Shown in pieces: positions 51,568 through 60,359 of a DNA stretch of 64,000 nt. Origin of the DNA: Mycobacterium sherrisii. Lineage in GTDB: Bacteria > Actinomycetota > Actinomycetes > Mycobacteriales > Mycobacteriaceae. The stretch's first letter is position 1, and each line of letters opens with the position of its first letter. The notes under the pieces were generated by a model. The model saw nothing but the letters and a program-made list of their open reading frames with translations, searched no databases and had not been told where the DNA came from. The DNA lies in assembly GCF_002102355.1 (NCBI RefSeq), contig NZ_LQPT01000019.1:248001-312000 (forward strand), in the 5' to 3' direction. Both the position numbers and the translations under genes were made by a program.

Positions 51568-52380
51568 CTACTCCGATTCCTCATCAGATTTCGATAACGC
51601 CCACCGCCCAGTAAACGACGGCTCCCGCCGCTGGCGGAACGCGGCATAGGCCGCGGCCGCGTCCGCCGTCGCGAAGTTGCCGATCTGCGCGCGCGCCTCG
51701 TTGGCCAGCGCGTCGCGCAGGGTGCGGTCGGCCCCCTCGTTGAGCAGCGCCTTGGTCTGTGCCAACGCGATCGGCGGGCCGGCGGCCAGCCGCGCGGCAA
51801 CTTCGTCGACGAAGCCGTCGATCGCTGCGGCCGACACCACCCAGGTAACCAAATTGAGCGCATGGGCTTCGGCCGCGTCGATGGTTTCGGCGAGCAATGC
51901 GAGTCGTTTAGCCTGTTGCAGCCCAACGATTTTCGGCAGCAACCAGGAACCGCCGAGGTCGATCGACAGGCCGCGTTTGGAAAAGATCTGGGAGAACGTC
52001 GAATCCGGCGTCGCGACGACCAGATCACAGCCCAGCGCCAGATTCCAGCCGGCGCCGACCGCGACACCGGTCACCTTGGCCACCGTCGGAACCGGGAGTT
52101 CATGCAACGCCAGCGCCACGTCGGTGAGGCGCTGCAGCTTGTGTTTCGGATGCACGTCGTCCGGGCTGGCGATGTCGGCGCCGGAACAGAAGGCTCCGCC
52201 GGCACCGGTGAGCACCAGCGCACGCACCCCGCGATCACGGCCGGCCTGCTGCAGCGCGTCGCGCAGTGCGATCCACAACTGGGGGTCGAGGGCGTTCTTG
52301 CGGTGCGGACGGTTGAGCGTCAGGGTGCGCACCCCGTCGTTGTCCCGCGACAGCAAGACGGGTTCTTCGGTGGACGTCAA
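51568..52380 (-). CDS. enoyl-CoA hydratase/isomerase family protein
   Basis: A 270-residue crotonase-fold protein: LNRPHRKNALDPQLW, GAFCSGADIASPDD (first oxyanion-hole region) and AVGAGWNLALGCDLVVATP (second). Start TTG 52380 overlaps the fadE TGA by 4 bases (TTGA), which decides the start despite a longer open frame. A glutamate/aspartate needed for hydration cannot be confirmed by eye. Middle gene of the fadE-echA-fadA operon. Confidence 0.91.
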   Translation of the reverse strand: MTSTEEPVLLSRDNDGVRTLTLNRPHRKNALDPQLWIALRDALQQAGRDRGVRALVLTGAGGAFCSGADIASPDDVHPKHKLQRLTDVALALHELPVPTVAKVTGVAVGAGWNLALGCDLVVATPDSTFSQIFSKRGLSIDLGGSWLLPKIVGLQQAKRLALLAETIDAAEAHALNLVTWVVSAAAIDGFVDEVAARLAAGPPIALAQTKALLNEGADRTLRDALANEARAQIGNFATADAAAAYAAFRQRREPSFTGRWALSKSDEESE

Positions 52381-53558
52381 TAGCTCCTCGGCAGTTTCAA
52401 CACGTTGGCGCCCAGGAAATTCAGGATCATCTCCTGGCTGACCGGTGCAATCTTCATCAGTCGCGCCTCGCGGAAGTAGCGGGTGATGTGGTATTCCTCC
52501 GCGTAGCCCATGCCACCGTGGGTCTGCAACGCCCGGTCCGCGGCGGCGAAGCCGGCGTCGGCGCACAGATATTTTGCGGTATTCGCTTCGCGCCCACAGG
52601 GTTTGCCATTGTCGTAAAGCCAGGTCGCTTTCCGCAACATCAGCTCGGCGGCGTCGAGCCGGGCCAGCGAGTCCGCCAGCGGGAACTGCAACCCCTGGTT
52701 CATGCCGATCGGCCGGCCGAACACCTCGCGCTCGTTTCCGTACTTGACGGCCTTTTCCAGGGCCACCCGGCCGATACCGAGCGCCTCGGCCGCGATCAGC
52801 ATCCGCTCCGGGTTCAAGCCGTCGAGGATGTACTGAAATCCCTTGCCCTCCTCGCCAACTCGGTCCTGAACCGGAACTTCGAGGTTGTCGATGAACAGCA
52901 CGTTGGAGCTGACGGCGTTGCGGCCCATCTTGCGGATTGGGCGAATGTCGACCCGGCTGCGGTCGAGATCGGTGAGGAACAGCGTCATTCCGTCAGTCTT
53001 CTTGGTGACCTCGTCGTAGCTCTTGGTACGGGTGAGTAGCAGGATTTTGTCGGATTCCATCGCCTTGGAGATCCACACCTTGCGGCCATTGACGACGTAG
53101 CGGTCGCCGTCGCGCTTGGCGAACGTGGTGATTCGCGACGTGTCGAGCCCGGCACCCGGTTCGGTCACGCCGAAGCACACGTGCACCTCGCCCCTCGCCA
53201 CCGGCGGCAGGGTGCGGGCCTTGAGTTCGTCGGAGCCGTGCACGACGACGGGCTGCATACCGAAGATCGAGAGATGGATGGCGCTGGCCGCGTTCATCGC
53301 CCCGCCGGACTTGGCCACCTCTTCGAGTAGCAGTGTGGCTTCGGTGATTCCGAGACCGTGGCCGCCGTACTCGGTCGGAATCGTCATGCCGAGCCAGCCG
53401 CCCTGAGCGATGGCGTTGTAGAACTCGGTCGGAAATTCGTGCGCCTGGTCCTTTTCCATCCAGTACTGGTCGTCGAATTTCCGTGCCAACTCCGCCACCG
53501 ACCGGCGGATCAGCTCCTGATCTTCGGTCAGCTCGAAGTTCATCCCATCGCCGGGCAC
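52377..53558 (-). CDS. acyl-CoA dehydrogenase (FadE-type)
   Basis: A 393-residue ACAD of the classical single-subunit type: FGVTEPGAGLDTSR, QGG/EYGGHGLGI, VWISKAMESDKI, and the C-terminal LQTHGGMGYAEEYHITRYFREARLMKI. It differs from the VQLTF-type FadE enzymes elsewhere in the window. GTG 53558 has AGGAGATC 8 bases upstream; ATG 53543 is alternative. Leads the fadE-echA-fadA operon. Confidence 0.93.
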   Translation of the reverse strand: MPGDGMNFELTEDQELIRRSVAELARKFDDQYWMEKDQAHEFPTEFYNAIAQGGWLGMTIPTEYGGHGLGITEATLLLEEVAKSGGAMNAASAIHLSIFGMQPVVVHGSDELKARTLPPVARGEVHVCFGVTEPGAGLDTSRITTFAKRDGDRYVVNGRKVWISKAMESDKILLLTRTKSYDEVTKKTDGMTLFLTDLDRSRVDIRPIRKMGRNAVSSNVLFIDNLEVPVQDRVGEEGKGFQYILDGLNPERMLIAAEALGIGRVALEKAVKYGNEREVFGRPIGMNQGLQFPLADSLARLDAAELMLRKATWLYDNGKPCGREANTAKYLCADAGFAAADRALQTHGGMGYAEEYHITRYFREARLMKIAPVSQEMILNFLGANVLKLPRSY

Positions 53559-53678
53559 TGCCGGATCTCCTGTTCATTGCCGCGCGGCGCGATCGCCGTG
53601 CTGGTCGTCAATAGGTCGAATGGCGACCCTGAGTGCAATCTCGACACAGCGCGACACCCAGGCCCGACACGTTGGCGG

Positions 53679-54977
53679 TCAGTCTTTGTTGCCGGTAAGG
53701 GCTTTCGCGTTGGCCGCGAAATCCGCGAAGGACGAGCCGCCTCGGCTGTCCTTGTCGTGGCCCTTGGCCTTGATGGACACGTCGTGTCCCTCGGCGGCCT
53801 TGCGCAGCGCCCCGACGGTGGCCTGCTCGCGCGGGATGTGCGTGAACGGGTCGAACGAGTACCAACGCATCGCGTTCTCGTGGGTCATCTTGTTGATCTC
53901 GTCATCGGGAACATTGTTGCGGGACAACACATCCCATAGTTCTTCGGGGGCGCCTGGCCACATCGAGTCGCTGTGCGGGTAGTCGGCCTCCCAACAGATG
54001 TTGTCGATGCCGATCATGTTGCGCAGCGCCACGCCGACCTTGTCGCTGATGAAGCAGGTCAGGAAGTGGTCGCGGAAAACCTCGCTGGGCAGCTTGCCCT
54101 TGAAGTCCTGGTGCGTCCAGGCGGAGTGCATCTCGAAGGTGCGGTCGGCGCGCTCGAGGAAGTAGGGAATCCACCCGGTTCCGCCTTCGGAGAGCGCAAT
54201 CTTGAGGTCCGGGTATTCCTTGATGGGCCGCGACCAGAGCAGATCCGCGGCCGCCTGCACGATGTTCATCGGTTGCAGGGTGATCATCACGTCCATCGGC
54301 GCGTCCGGCGCGGTGATCGCCAGCCGCCCCGAGGAACCGATGTGCACGTTCATGACGGTGTCGGTGTCGCACAGAGCCCTCCACAGCGGGTTCCAGTATT
54401 CGTCGTGAAAACTGGGGTAGCCCATCGCGGCGGGATTCTCGGTGAAGGTCAGCGCGTGGACGCCTTTTTTCGAAACCCGGCGCACCTCGGCCGCGCACGC
54501 TTCGGCGTCCCAAATCACCGGGATCGCCATCGGGATGAACCGGGCCGGGTAGGCGCCGCACCATTCGTCGATGTGCCAGTCGTTGTAGGCCTGCACCAGC
54601 GCGATCGAGAAGTCGTTGTCGTCGGTGGCGAACAGCCGACCCGCGAAGCCCGGGAACGACGGAAAACAGATGGAGGCCAGGATGCCGCCGGCGTTCATGT
54701 CCTTGACGCGCTCGTCGACGTTGTAGCAACCCGGCCGGATCTCGTCGAGCCCGGTCGGTTCGATGCCGTACTCCTCCTTGGGCCGGCCGGCGACGGCGTT
54801 CAGCGCCACGTTCGGGATGACGGTGTCGCGGAACTTCCACATGTCCGAGCCGTCGTCGTTGTGGATCAGCCGCGGCGCGTCGTCTTGATACTTCTTCGGC
54901 AGGTGGTTCTTGAACATGTCGGGCGGCTCGACAGTGTGGTCGTCGACGCTGATCAGCATCATGTCTTCTTTGTTCAT
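53679..54977 (-). CDS. amidohydrolase family 2 metal-dependent hydrolase
   Basis: A 432-residue TIM-barrel enzyme. N-terminal metal motif ISVDDHTVEPP, barrel histidine in VMNVHIGSSG, and the catalytic aspartate in CWEADYPHSDSMWPG. Longer than the other amidohydrolases by a C-terminal tail of about 70 residues (KDSRGGSSFADFAANAKAL). Start ATG 54977 follows GGAGAGGG. The promoter region carries the CTTCTC-N7-GAGAAT repeat. Probably a decarboxylase or hydrolase on a ring-cleavage intermediate. Confidence 0.91.
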   Translation of the reverse strand: MNKEDMMLISVDDHTVEPPDMFKNHLPKKYQDDAPRLIHNDDGSDMWKFRDTVIPNVALNAVAGRPKEEYGIEPTGLDEIRPGCYNVDERVKDMNAGGILASICFPSFPGFAGRLFATDDNDFSIALVQAYNDWHIDEWCGAYPARFIPMAIPVIWDAEACAAEVRRVSKKGVHALTFTENPAAMGYPSFHDEYWNPLWRALCDTDTVMNVHIGSSGRLAITAPDAPMDVMITLQPMNIVQAAADLLWSRPIKEYPDLKIALSEGGTGWIPYFLERADRTFEMHSAWTHQDFKGKLPSEVFRDHFLTCFISDKVGVALRNMIGIDNICWEADYPHSDSMWPGAPEELWDVLSRNNVPDDEINKMTHENAMRWYSFDPFTHIPREQATVGALRKAAEGHDVSIKAKGHDKDSRGGSSFADFAANAKALTGNKD

Positions 54978-55062
54978 GAGCTTCCCTCTCCATCGGATCC
55001 ACGAGCAGTCTGCTCCCGGGGCGTTCGGCTGCCGTGCGCACCCCGCTACCTCTGAAAACTAT

Positions 55063-55081
55063 CTTCTCGCCAAGTGAGAAT
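55063..55081. promoter_or_regulatory. inverted repeat CTTCTC-N7-GAGAAT
   Basis: Same inverted order and 7-base spacer as at 5350-5368 (one mismatch). It lies 86 bases upstream of the amidohydrolase start at 54977 (minus strand). Confidence 0.45.
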
Positions 55082-55099
55082 CAACATCCACGAAGCCGG

Positions 55100-55111
55100 C
55101 CCCCCCCCCCC
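55100..55111. repeat. homopolymer of 12 C
   Basis: Run of cytosines in the intergenic region between the divergent amidohydrolase (54977) and carboxymuconolactone-decarboxylase (55395) genes, close to the 55063 repeat. Such tracts can slip during replication or be a sequencing weak point. Confidence 0.8.
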
Positions 55112-55357
55112 AACACCCTTCCCGTATAGCCCGTTTCGGTCCCGTCTCGGCCCCGGTGTGCCCTCACGTGCCGCGACGCCGTCGGAGAAGTGCCTGCACT
55201 CGGCCATCCCCGCCCGGACGGCCAAAAATTGTTACGCACACCGCGGTGACGGCGGCGCGCCTCGCACGGGGCCTCCACCGGCCGCGCCGCCGGCCCTGCG
55301 TGGGCACGCCCGGCATTGACCAGTCGTGCGAATCATGCCAGTCTGTTAGTTACAAAT

Positions 55358-55372
55358 GAGAATACGATTCTC
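55358..55372. promoter_or_regulatory. operator GAGAAT-ACG-ATTCTC
   Basis: Perfect copy, 22 bases before the start of the seven-gene operon at 55395. Confidence 0.75.
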
Positions 55373-55394
55373 CTGCACAGAGAGGACATTGCCG

Positions 55395-55943
55395 ATGCGC
55401 TTGCGGCCGCTGCCCGCGGACCAGTGGGACGAGGCTACCCGGCGGGCACTGTCGTCGATGCGGGGCGCGGATACCAACAACGCGCTCAGCACCCTTGCAC
55501 ACCACCCCGCGCTGGCGAAGGCGTTCCTCCGCTTCAACGTGCATCTGCTCGCCTCGTCCACGCTGCCGCCACGCATCCGGGAATTGGCGATCCTGCGGGT
55601 GGCACATCGTCGGCAGTGCGCCTACGAGTGGTCCCACCACGTCCGGATGGCCAAGGACGAGGGCATCACCGACGACCAGATCACCGCCGTCCAGCGTGCT
55701 ACCGGCGCCGACGACGGTGTCCTCGACGCGTTTGATGCCACGGTGATCACCGGCGTCGATGAACTCGAAGAGAACTCGCGAATATCCGACCCGACCTGGG
55801 CCGTGCTCGGCGAGCGTCTCAACGACCAGCAACGGATGGACTTCGTGTTCACGGTCGGCTGCTACGCGCTACTGGCTATGGCTTTCAACACTTTCGGCAT
55901 CCAGCTCGAGCACCCCGACCCAGCCGCCACCCACGTCGAGTAA
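55395..55943 (+). CDS. carboxymuconolactone decarboxylase family protein
   Basis: A 182-residue CMD-family protein. Conserved block RELAILRVAHRRQCAYEWSHHVRMAKDEGI contains the Cys/Glu/His pattern of the family (CAYEWSHH). Start ATG 55395 is chosen since it is the first start after the operator; ACATT/GAGGACATT provides a weak ribosome site. First gene of an operon with a Rieske oxygenase. May act on a lactone or be a peroxidase-like helper. Confidence 0.88.
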   Translation: MRLRPLPADQWDEATRRALSSMRGADTNNALSTLAHHPALAKAFLRFNVHLLASSTLPPRIRELAILRVAHRRQCAYEWSHHVRMAKDEGITDDQITAVQRATGADDGVLDAFDATVITGVDELEENSRISDPTWAVLGERLNDQQRMDFVFTVGCYALLAMAFNTFGIQLEHPDPAATHVE

Positions 55944-55967
55944 GAGTCAACAGAGGAGCAAAGAACG

Positions 55968-57257
55968 TTGCCGCACTTCCCGAAGCCAGCCGTCGGCAGC
56001 TGGACAGAGAACTACCCCGAATTAGGCACGGCGCCGGTTGATTACACCGACTCGATCGACCCGGCGTTCTTCGAGGCCGAACGCGACGCGGTGTTCAGGA
56101 AGACCTGGCTCAACGTCGGGCGGGTCAACCGGCTCCCCCGTGCCGGCAGCTATTTCACCAAAGAGCTACCGTCGGCGGGCAAGGGCACCTCGGTGATCAT
56201 CGTCAAGACCAAGGACGGGACCGTCAAGGCCTATCACAACGTGTGCCGGCATCGGGGAAACAAATTGGTGTGGAACGACTTTCCCAACGAGGAAACCGCC
56301 GGAACATGCCGGCAGTTCACCTGCAAATACCACGCCTGGCGCTACAGTCTCGACGGCGACCTGACCTTCGTCCAACAGGAAGACGAGTTCTTCGATCTCG
56401 ACAAGAGCAACTTCGGCCTGGCCCCGGTCCGTTGCGAGGTGTGGGAAGGCTTCATCTTCGTCAACCTCGACGACAACGCGGCACCGCTGACCGACTATCT
56501 GGGCCCGCTGGCCAAGAGCATCGAGGGCTACCCCTTTGGCGAGATGACGGAGACCTATTCCTATCGCGCGGAAGTGGGCAGTAACTGGAAGCTGTTCATC
56601 GACGCGTTCGTCGAGTTCTACCACGCGCCGATCCTGCATCAGGGGCAGTACACCAAGGAAGAAGCCGCCAAGATCCAGAAGTACGGCTACGAGGCGTTGC
56701 ACTACGAACTGGCCGGGCCGCACAGCCTGCAGTCGACATGGGGCGGTCAGGCTCCGCCTCCGGACATGTCCATGGTGAAACCGATGGACCAGGTGTTGCG
56801 CAGCGGCCTATTCGGTCCGTGGGACAAGCCCGAGATCATCGAGAATCTGGAACTGCCACCCGGGGTGAACGTGAAGCGGGCGCCGCAGTGGGGCATCGAC
56901 TCCTGGCTCTTCTTCCCGAACTTCATGCTGCTGATCTGGGAGCCGGGTTGGTACCTGACCTACCATTACTGGCCGACCGCGGTGGACAAGCACATCTTCG
57001 AGTGCACACTGTATTTCGTGCCGCCGCGCAACGCGCGCGAACGACTGGCGCAGGAACTCGCCGCGGTGACATTCAAGGAGTACGCGCTGCAGGACGCCAA
57101 TACCCTGGAAGCGACCCAGACCATGATCGGCACCCGGGCCGTCACCGAGTTCTTACTGTGCGACCAGGAAGTCTTGATCCGTCATCTGCACAAGACCACG
57201 GGCGACTACGTCGCGAATTGGCAGAAGGAGCACCAGCGCAATGTCGCTACCGTCTGA
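55968..57257 (+). CDS. Rieske non-heme iron oxygenase, large subunit
   Basis: A 429-residue ring-hydroxylating-type oxygenase. Rieske cluster: C93, H95 (NVCRHRGNK) and C119, H122 (CKYHAWRYSLDG). The mononuclear iron site lies in FIDAFVEFYHAPILH (H219, H224, D212 region). TTG 55968 follows AGAGGAGC. It inserts O2 into a hydrophobic acid or steroid-like substrate, or performs demethylation. Reductase and ferredoxin may be those at 37-40 kb; none is adjacent. Confidence 0.93.
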   Translation: MPHFPKPAVGSWTENYPELGTAPVDYTDSIDPAFFEAERDAVFRKTWLNVGRVNRLPRAGSYFTKELPSAGKGTSVIIVKTKDGTVKAYHNVCRHRGNKLVWNDFPNEETAGTCRQFTCKYHAWRYSLDGDLTFVQQEDEFFDLDKSNFGLAPVRCEVWEGFIFVNLDDNAAPLTDYLGPLAKSIEGYPFGEMTETYSYRAEVGSNWKLFIDAFVEFYHAPILHQGQYTKEEAAKIQKYGYEALHYELAGPHSLQSTWGGQAPPPDMSMVKPMDQVLRSGLFGPWDKPEIIENLELPPGVNVKRAPQWGIDSWLFFPNFMLLIWEPGWYLTYHYWPTAVDKHIFECTLYFVPPRNARERLAQELAAVTFKEYALQDANTLEATQTMIGTRAVTEFLLCDQEVLIRHLHKTTGDYVANWQKEHQRNVATV

Positions 57258-57564
57258 ATTCGCGGCCTTGGAGCCGTATTTGGCGTGGGATCTGGCCACC
57301 GAACCCGAGCGGTACGCCAAACGGCTCTCGTCGACGATGGCCGAGATGCAGGAGTTTTACAACGTCGCGTTCCCGCTGCTGAACGACGTGATCGCGTACT
57401 GCGACAAATTTCCCCTGGACGACCTGCCGGATGACGCGAAAACGTTGATGCACATGATGCAATCGTTGGTCATGGTGTCCTTTCCGATCGAGGCGTGGAA
57501 ACAACCGCGCGTTCCCGACAGCGGCGCGGCGTGGGTGGAATTGATCCGGGAACCGGTGATCTGA
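57241..57564 (+). CDS. hypothetical protein coupled to Rieske oxygenase
   Basis: A 107-residue mostly helical protein beginning MSLPSEFAALEPYLAWDLATE. ATG 57241 lies inside the end of the Rieske gene (17-base overlap). No domain recognised. Its place suggests a small subunit or assembly partner of the oxygenase, but it lacks the usual beta-subunit sequence. Confidence 0.72.
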   Translation: MSLPSEFAALEPYLAWDLATEPERYAKRLSSTMAEMQEFYNVAFPLLNDVIAYCDKFPLDDLPDDAKTLMHMMQSLVMVSFPIEAWKQPRVPDSGAAWVELIREPVI

Positions 57565-57566
57565 CC

Positions 57567-58820
57567 TTGTCCCGCGCTGCTCGCGCCGGCGACTCATCGC
57601 CGTTGACGCTCAAGGCCGCTGGACTGCTAGACGTCGACTCCGGTGAGATCGTCCGCCCCGGGTTGGTGACCATCGACGGCGACCGCATCGCCGGTATCGG
57701 CGGCGAGCCCGACGGCGAGCTCATCGACCTGGGCGACGCGATCCTGTTGCCGGGGCTGATGGACATGGAGGTCAACCTCCTGATGGGCGGGCGGGGTGAA
57801 AAGCCCGGCCTGTCTCAGGTGCAGGACGATCCTCCGACGCGGGTGCTGCGCGCCGTCGGCAACGCCCGACGGACGTTGCGCGCCGGGTTCACCACGGTGC
57901 GCAACCTCGGCTTGTTCGTCAAGACGGGCGGCTACCTGCTGGATGTCGCACTGGGCAAGGCAATCGACGCGGGTTGGATCGACGGGCCCCGGGTGGTTCC
58001 GGCCGGTCATGCCATCACGCCCACCGGCGGCCACCTGGACCCCACGATGTTCGCCGCGTTCGCACCGCATGCGCTGGAACTGACGGTCGAAGAAGGCATC
58101 GCCAACGGCATCGACGAGATCCGCAAGGCGGTCCGCTATCAGATCAAGCACGGCGCCGAGCTGATCAAGGTCTGTTGTTCGGGTGGCGTGATGTCGCTGA
58201 CGGGTCCGCCTGGCGCACAGCACTATTCGGATGAAGAGCTGCGCGCGATCGTCGACGAGGCGCATCGGCGGGGGCTGCGTGTCGCCGCGCACACGCACGG
58301 CGCGGAGGCGGTCCGGCACGCGGTCGACGCCGGAATCGACTGCATCGAGCACGGTTTCCTGGTCGACGACGATGCCATCGCGATGATGGTCGAGCACGGC
58401 ACCTTCCTGGTCAGCACCCGGCGCCTGGCCGAAGCGATGGACGTGTCGCATGCCCCGCCCGAGCTGCAGGCCAAGGCCGCCGAGATGTTCCCCAGATCGC
58501 GCACCTCGATCCTGGCGGCGTACGAGGCCGGGGTGAAGATCGCGCTCGGCACCGATGCTCCCGCGATACCGCACGGCCGCAACGCCGACGAGCTCGTCAC
58601 CCTGGTCGAATGGGGCCTTCCCCCGCTGGCGGTGCTGCGCGCCGCCACCAGCACCGCAGCCGAACTGATCAACTCGACCGATCGGGGACGCCTGGCACCG
58701 GGTCTTCTCGCCGACATCATCGCGGTGCCGGGAAACCCGTTGGAAGACATCACCGTTACGCGAAACGTCAGCTTTGTGATGAAAGGTGGCAAGGTCTATG
58801 TCGACACCCGATCGGTCTGA
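57567..58820 (+). CDS. amidohydrolase (imidazolonepropionase-like fold), HxH motif lost
   Basis: About 417 residues of an AMDH1-type metal hydrolase. Expected parts are present: LLPGLMDMEVNLLMGG, carboxylated-lysine region ELIKVCCSGGVMS, histidines in VAAHTHGAEAV and CIEHGFLV, and the aspartate in LGTDAP. But the N-terminal metal motif, normally DMHVHL, reads DMEVNL, so both histidines are replaced. Start TTG 57567 (2 bases after the preceding stop) is preferred to the longer frame. Overlaps the SnoaL-like gene. Confidence 0.86.
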   Translation: MSRAARAGDSSPLTLKAAGLLDVDSGEIVRPGLVTIDGDRIAGIGGEPDGELIDLGDAILLPGLMDMEVNLLMGGRGEKPGLSQVQDDPPTRVLRAVGNARRTLRAGFTTVRNLGLFVKTGGYLLDVALGKAIDAGWIDGPRVVPAGHAITPTGGHLDPTMFAAFAPHALELTVEEGIANGIDEIRKAVRYQIKHGAELIKVCCSGGVMSLTGPPGAQHYSDEELRAIVDEAHRRGLRVAAHTHGAEAVRHAVDAGIDCIEHGFLVDDDAIAMMVEHGTFLVSTRRLAEAMDVSHAPPELQAKAAEMFPRSRTSILAAYEAGVKIALGTDAPAIPHGRNADELVTLVEWGLPPLAVLRAATSTAAELINSTDRGRLAPGLLADIIAVPGNPLEDITVTRNVSFVMKGGKVYVDTRSV

Positions 58821-59247
58821 GAGCGGCCGCACGCGCACCGACGATTTGGTCGAGATTCAGCAGCTGCTCGCCCGCTACGCGGTCACCATCACCCAGGAAG
58901 ATATCGACGGTCTGATCGGTGTCTTCACCCCGGACGGCACCTACAGCGCGTTCGGCTCCACCTACCACCTTGACCGGTTCCCGGAATTGGTGGCCGCCGC
59001 GCCGAAAGGCTTGTTCCTCACCGGAACCGCCTTGATCGAAACCCTCGACGGCGACACGGCCAGCGGTACCCAGCCGCTGTGCTTCATCGACCACGCCACG
59101 CACGACATGCGGATCGGTTACTACCGCGACACCTACTCCCGCACGTCCCAGGGTTGGCGGCTGAAAACCCGTGCCATGACCTTCATTCGGCGCAGTGGCG
59201 TGCACGACTCCGGACGTCCACACGCCGTCGGCCGTCCGCAGCCGTGA
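58798..59247 (+). CDS. SnoaL-like (NTF2-fold) protein
   Basis: A 149-residue protein of the SnoaL-like/nuclear transport factor 2 fold, with EIQQLLARYAVTITQEDIDGL and a C-terminal beta sheet MRIGYYRDTYSRTSQGWRLKTRAM. Family members are often isomerases, cyclases or oxygenase helpers. ATG 58798 lies inside the end of the amidohydrolase gene (23-base overlap). The operon position suggests processing of the oxygenase product. Confidence 0.82.
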   Translation: MSTPDRSESGRTRTDDLVEIQQLLARYAVTITQEDIDGLIGVFTPDGTYSAFGSTYHLDRFPELVAAAPKGLFLTGTALIETLDGDTASGTQPLCFIDHATHDMRIGYYRDTYSRTSQGWRLKTRAMTFIRRSGVHDSGRPHAVGRPQP

Positions 59248-60359
59248 GGGTCGACGAGTTCCGGGCGGGTTTACGCGCGTGGCTCGACGAACACGACCTG
59301 ACGCCCGGGGCGGACCACACGCTGGAAGGCCAGATGCGCCAATTCCGGCGGGTCAGCCGCGCGCTCTACGACGCCGATTGGATGCGCTACGGCTGGCCGG
59401 AAGAAGTCGGCGGCCTGGGTGGGCCCGCGGTGCTGCGCGCCATCGTCGGCGAGGAGGTCGTTGGCCGCCGACTGGCCGAGCCCGGCCCGTATTCGATGCT
59501 CGAGGTGCTCACTCCCACGATGATCGATTATGCCCCACCAGAACTCGCCGCGGAGATGGTGCCGCGCCTGCTGCGCGGTGAAGAGCAATGGTGTCAAGGG
59601 TTTTCCGAGCCGGGCGCCGGCAGCGACCTGGCGTCGTTGACGACCCGGGCGGTCCGGGACGGCGACCACTGGATCGTCAACGGGCAGAAGGTCTGGACCA
59701 GCTTCGCGCAGTTCTCCACCCGGTGCATCCTGCTCACCCGCACCGGGCCGGCCCACCTAAACCATGACGGCATCACCGCGTTCTTCGTCGACCTCGACAC
59801 CCCGGGCATCACCATCCGGCCGCTGCGCACGATGCACGGCGTCGACGAGTTCTGCGAGGTCTATTACGACGACGTGGTGGTCCCGTCGAACCGGATGCTC
59901 GGCCGGCCGGGCGACGGCTGGAGGCTGGCGATGGACCTGCTTCCCTTTGAGCGGTCCACCTGCTTCTGGCAGCGCATCGCCTATCTGTACTCCCGATTCG
60001 ATGCGCTCATCGCCGAGGTTGCCGACGGCCCTCGGCACGGTGGACACGACGAATTCGAATTAGGTGCAACGTATCTCGCGCTGCACACGCTGCGCTGCCG
60101 CTCCCGCGCCACCCAGCATCGGCTCGGCGGCGGCGCCCGCCTGGGCCCGGACACCTCGATCGATAAGGTACTGCTGGCCGCGGCCGAACAGCGGCTCTAC
60201 GACACCGTCCGCGACGTGCTGCCCGGCGTCTTAGAACTCGACGACACACCGTGGCGTTCGGAATATCTCTATTCGCGCGCGTCGACCCTTTACGGGGGCA
60301 CGGCGGAGATTCAGCGCAACATCATCGCCCGTCGGCTTCTCGATCTCGGGAAGGAATGA
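59244..60359 (+). CDS. acyl-CoA dehydrogenase (FadE-type, first of pair)
   Basis: A 371-residue ACAD. Motifs EEVGGLGGPAVLRAIVGEEV, GFSEPGAGSDLASL, QKVWTSFAQFSTRCILL and the C-terminal LYGGTAEIQRNIIARRLLDLG. GTG 59244 overlaps the SnoaL-like stop (GTGA); the longer frame is a shadow. Coupled to a shorter ACAD protein, so probably a heteromeric dehydrogenase like the pair at 31-33 kb. Confidence 0.91.
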   Translation: MRVDEFRAGLRAWLDEHDLTPGADHTLEGQMRQFRRVSRALYDADWMRYGWPEEVGGLGGPAVLRAIVGEEVVGRRLAEPGPYSMLEVLTPTMIDYAPPELAAEMVPRLLRGEEQWCQGFSEPGAGSDLASLTTRAVRDGDHWIVNGQKVWTSFAQFSTRCILLTRTGPAHLNHDGITAFFVDLDTPGITIRPLRTMHGVDEFCEVYYDDVVVPSNRMLGRPGDGWRLAMDLLPFERSTCFWQRIAYLYSRFDALIAEVADGPRHGGHDEFELGATYLALHTLRCRSRATQHRLGGGARLGPDTSIDKVLLAAAEQRLYDTVRDVLPGVLELDDTPWRSEYLYSRASTLYGGTAEIQRNIIARRLLDLGKE

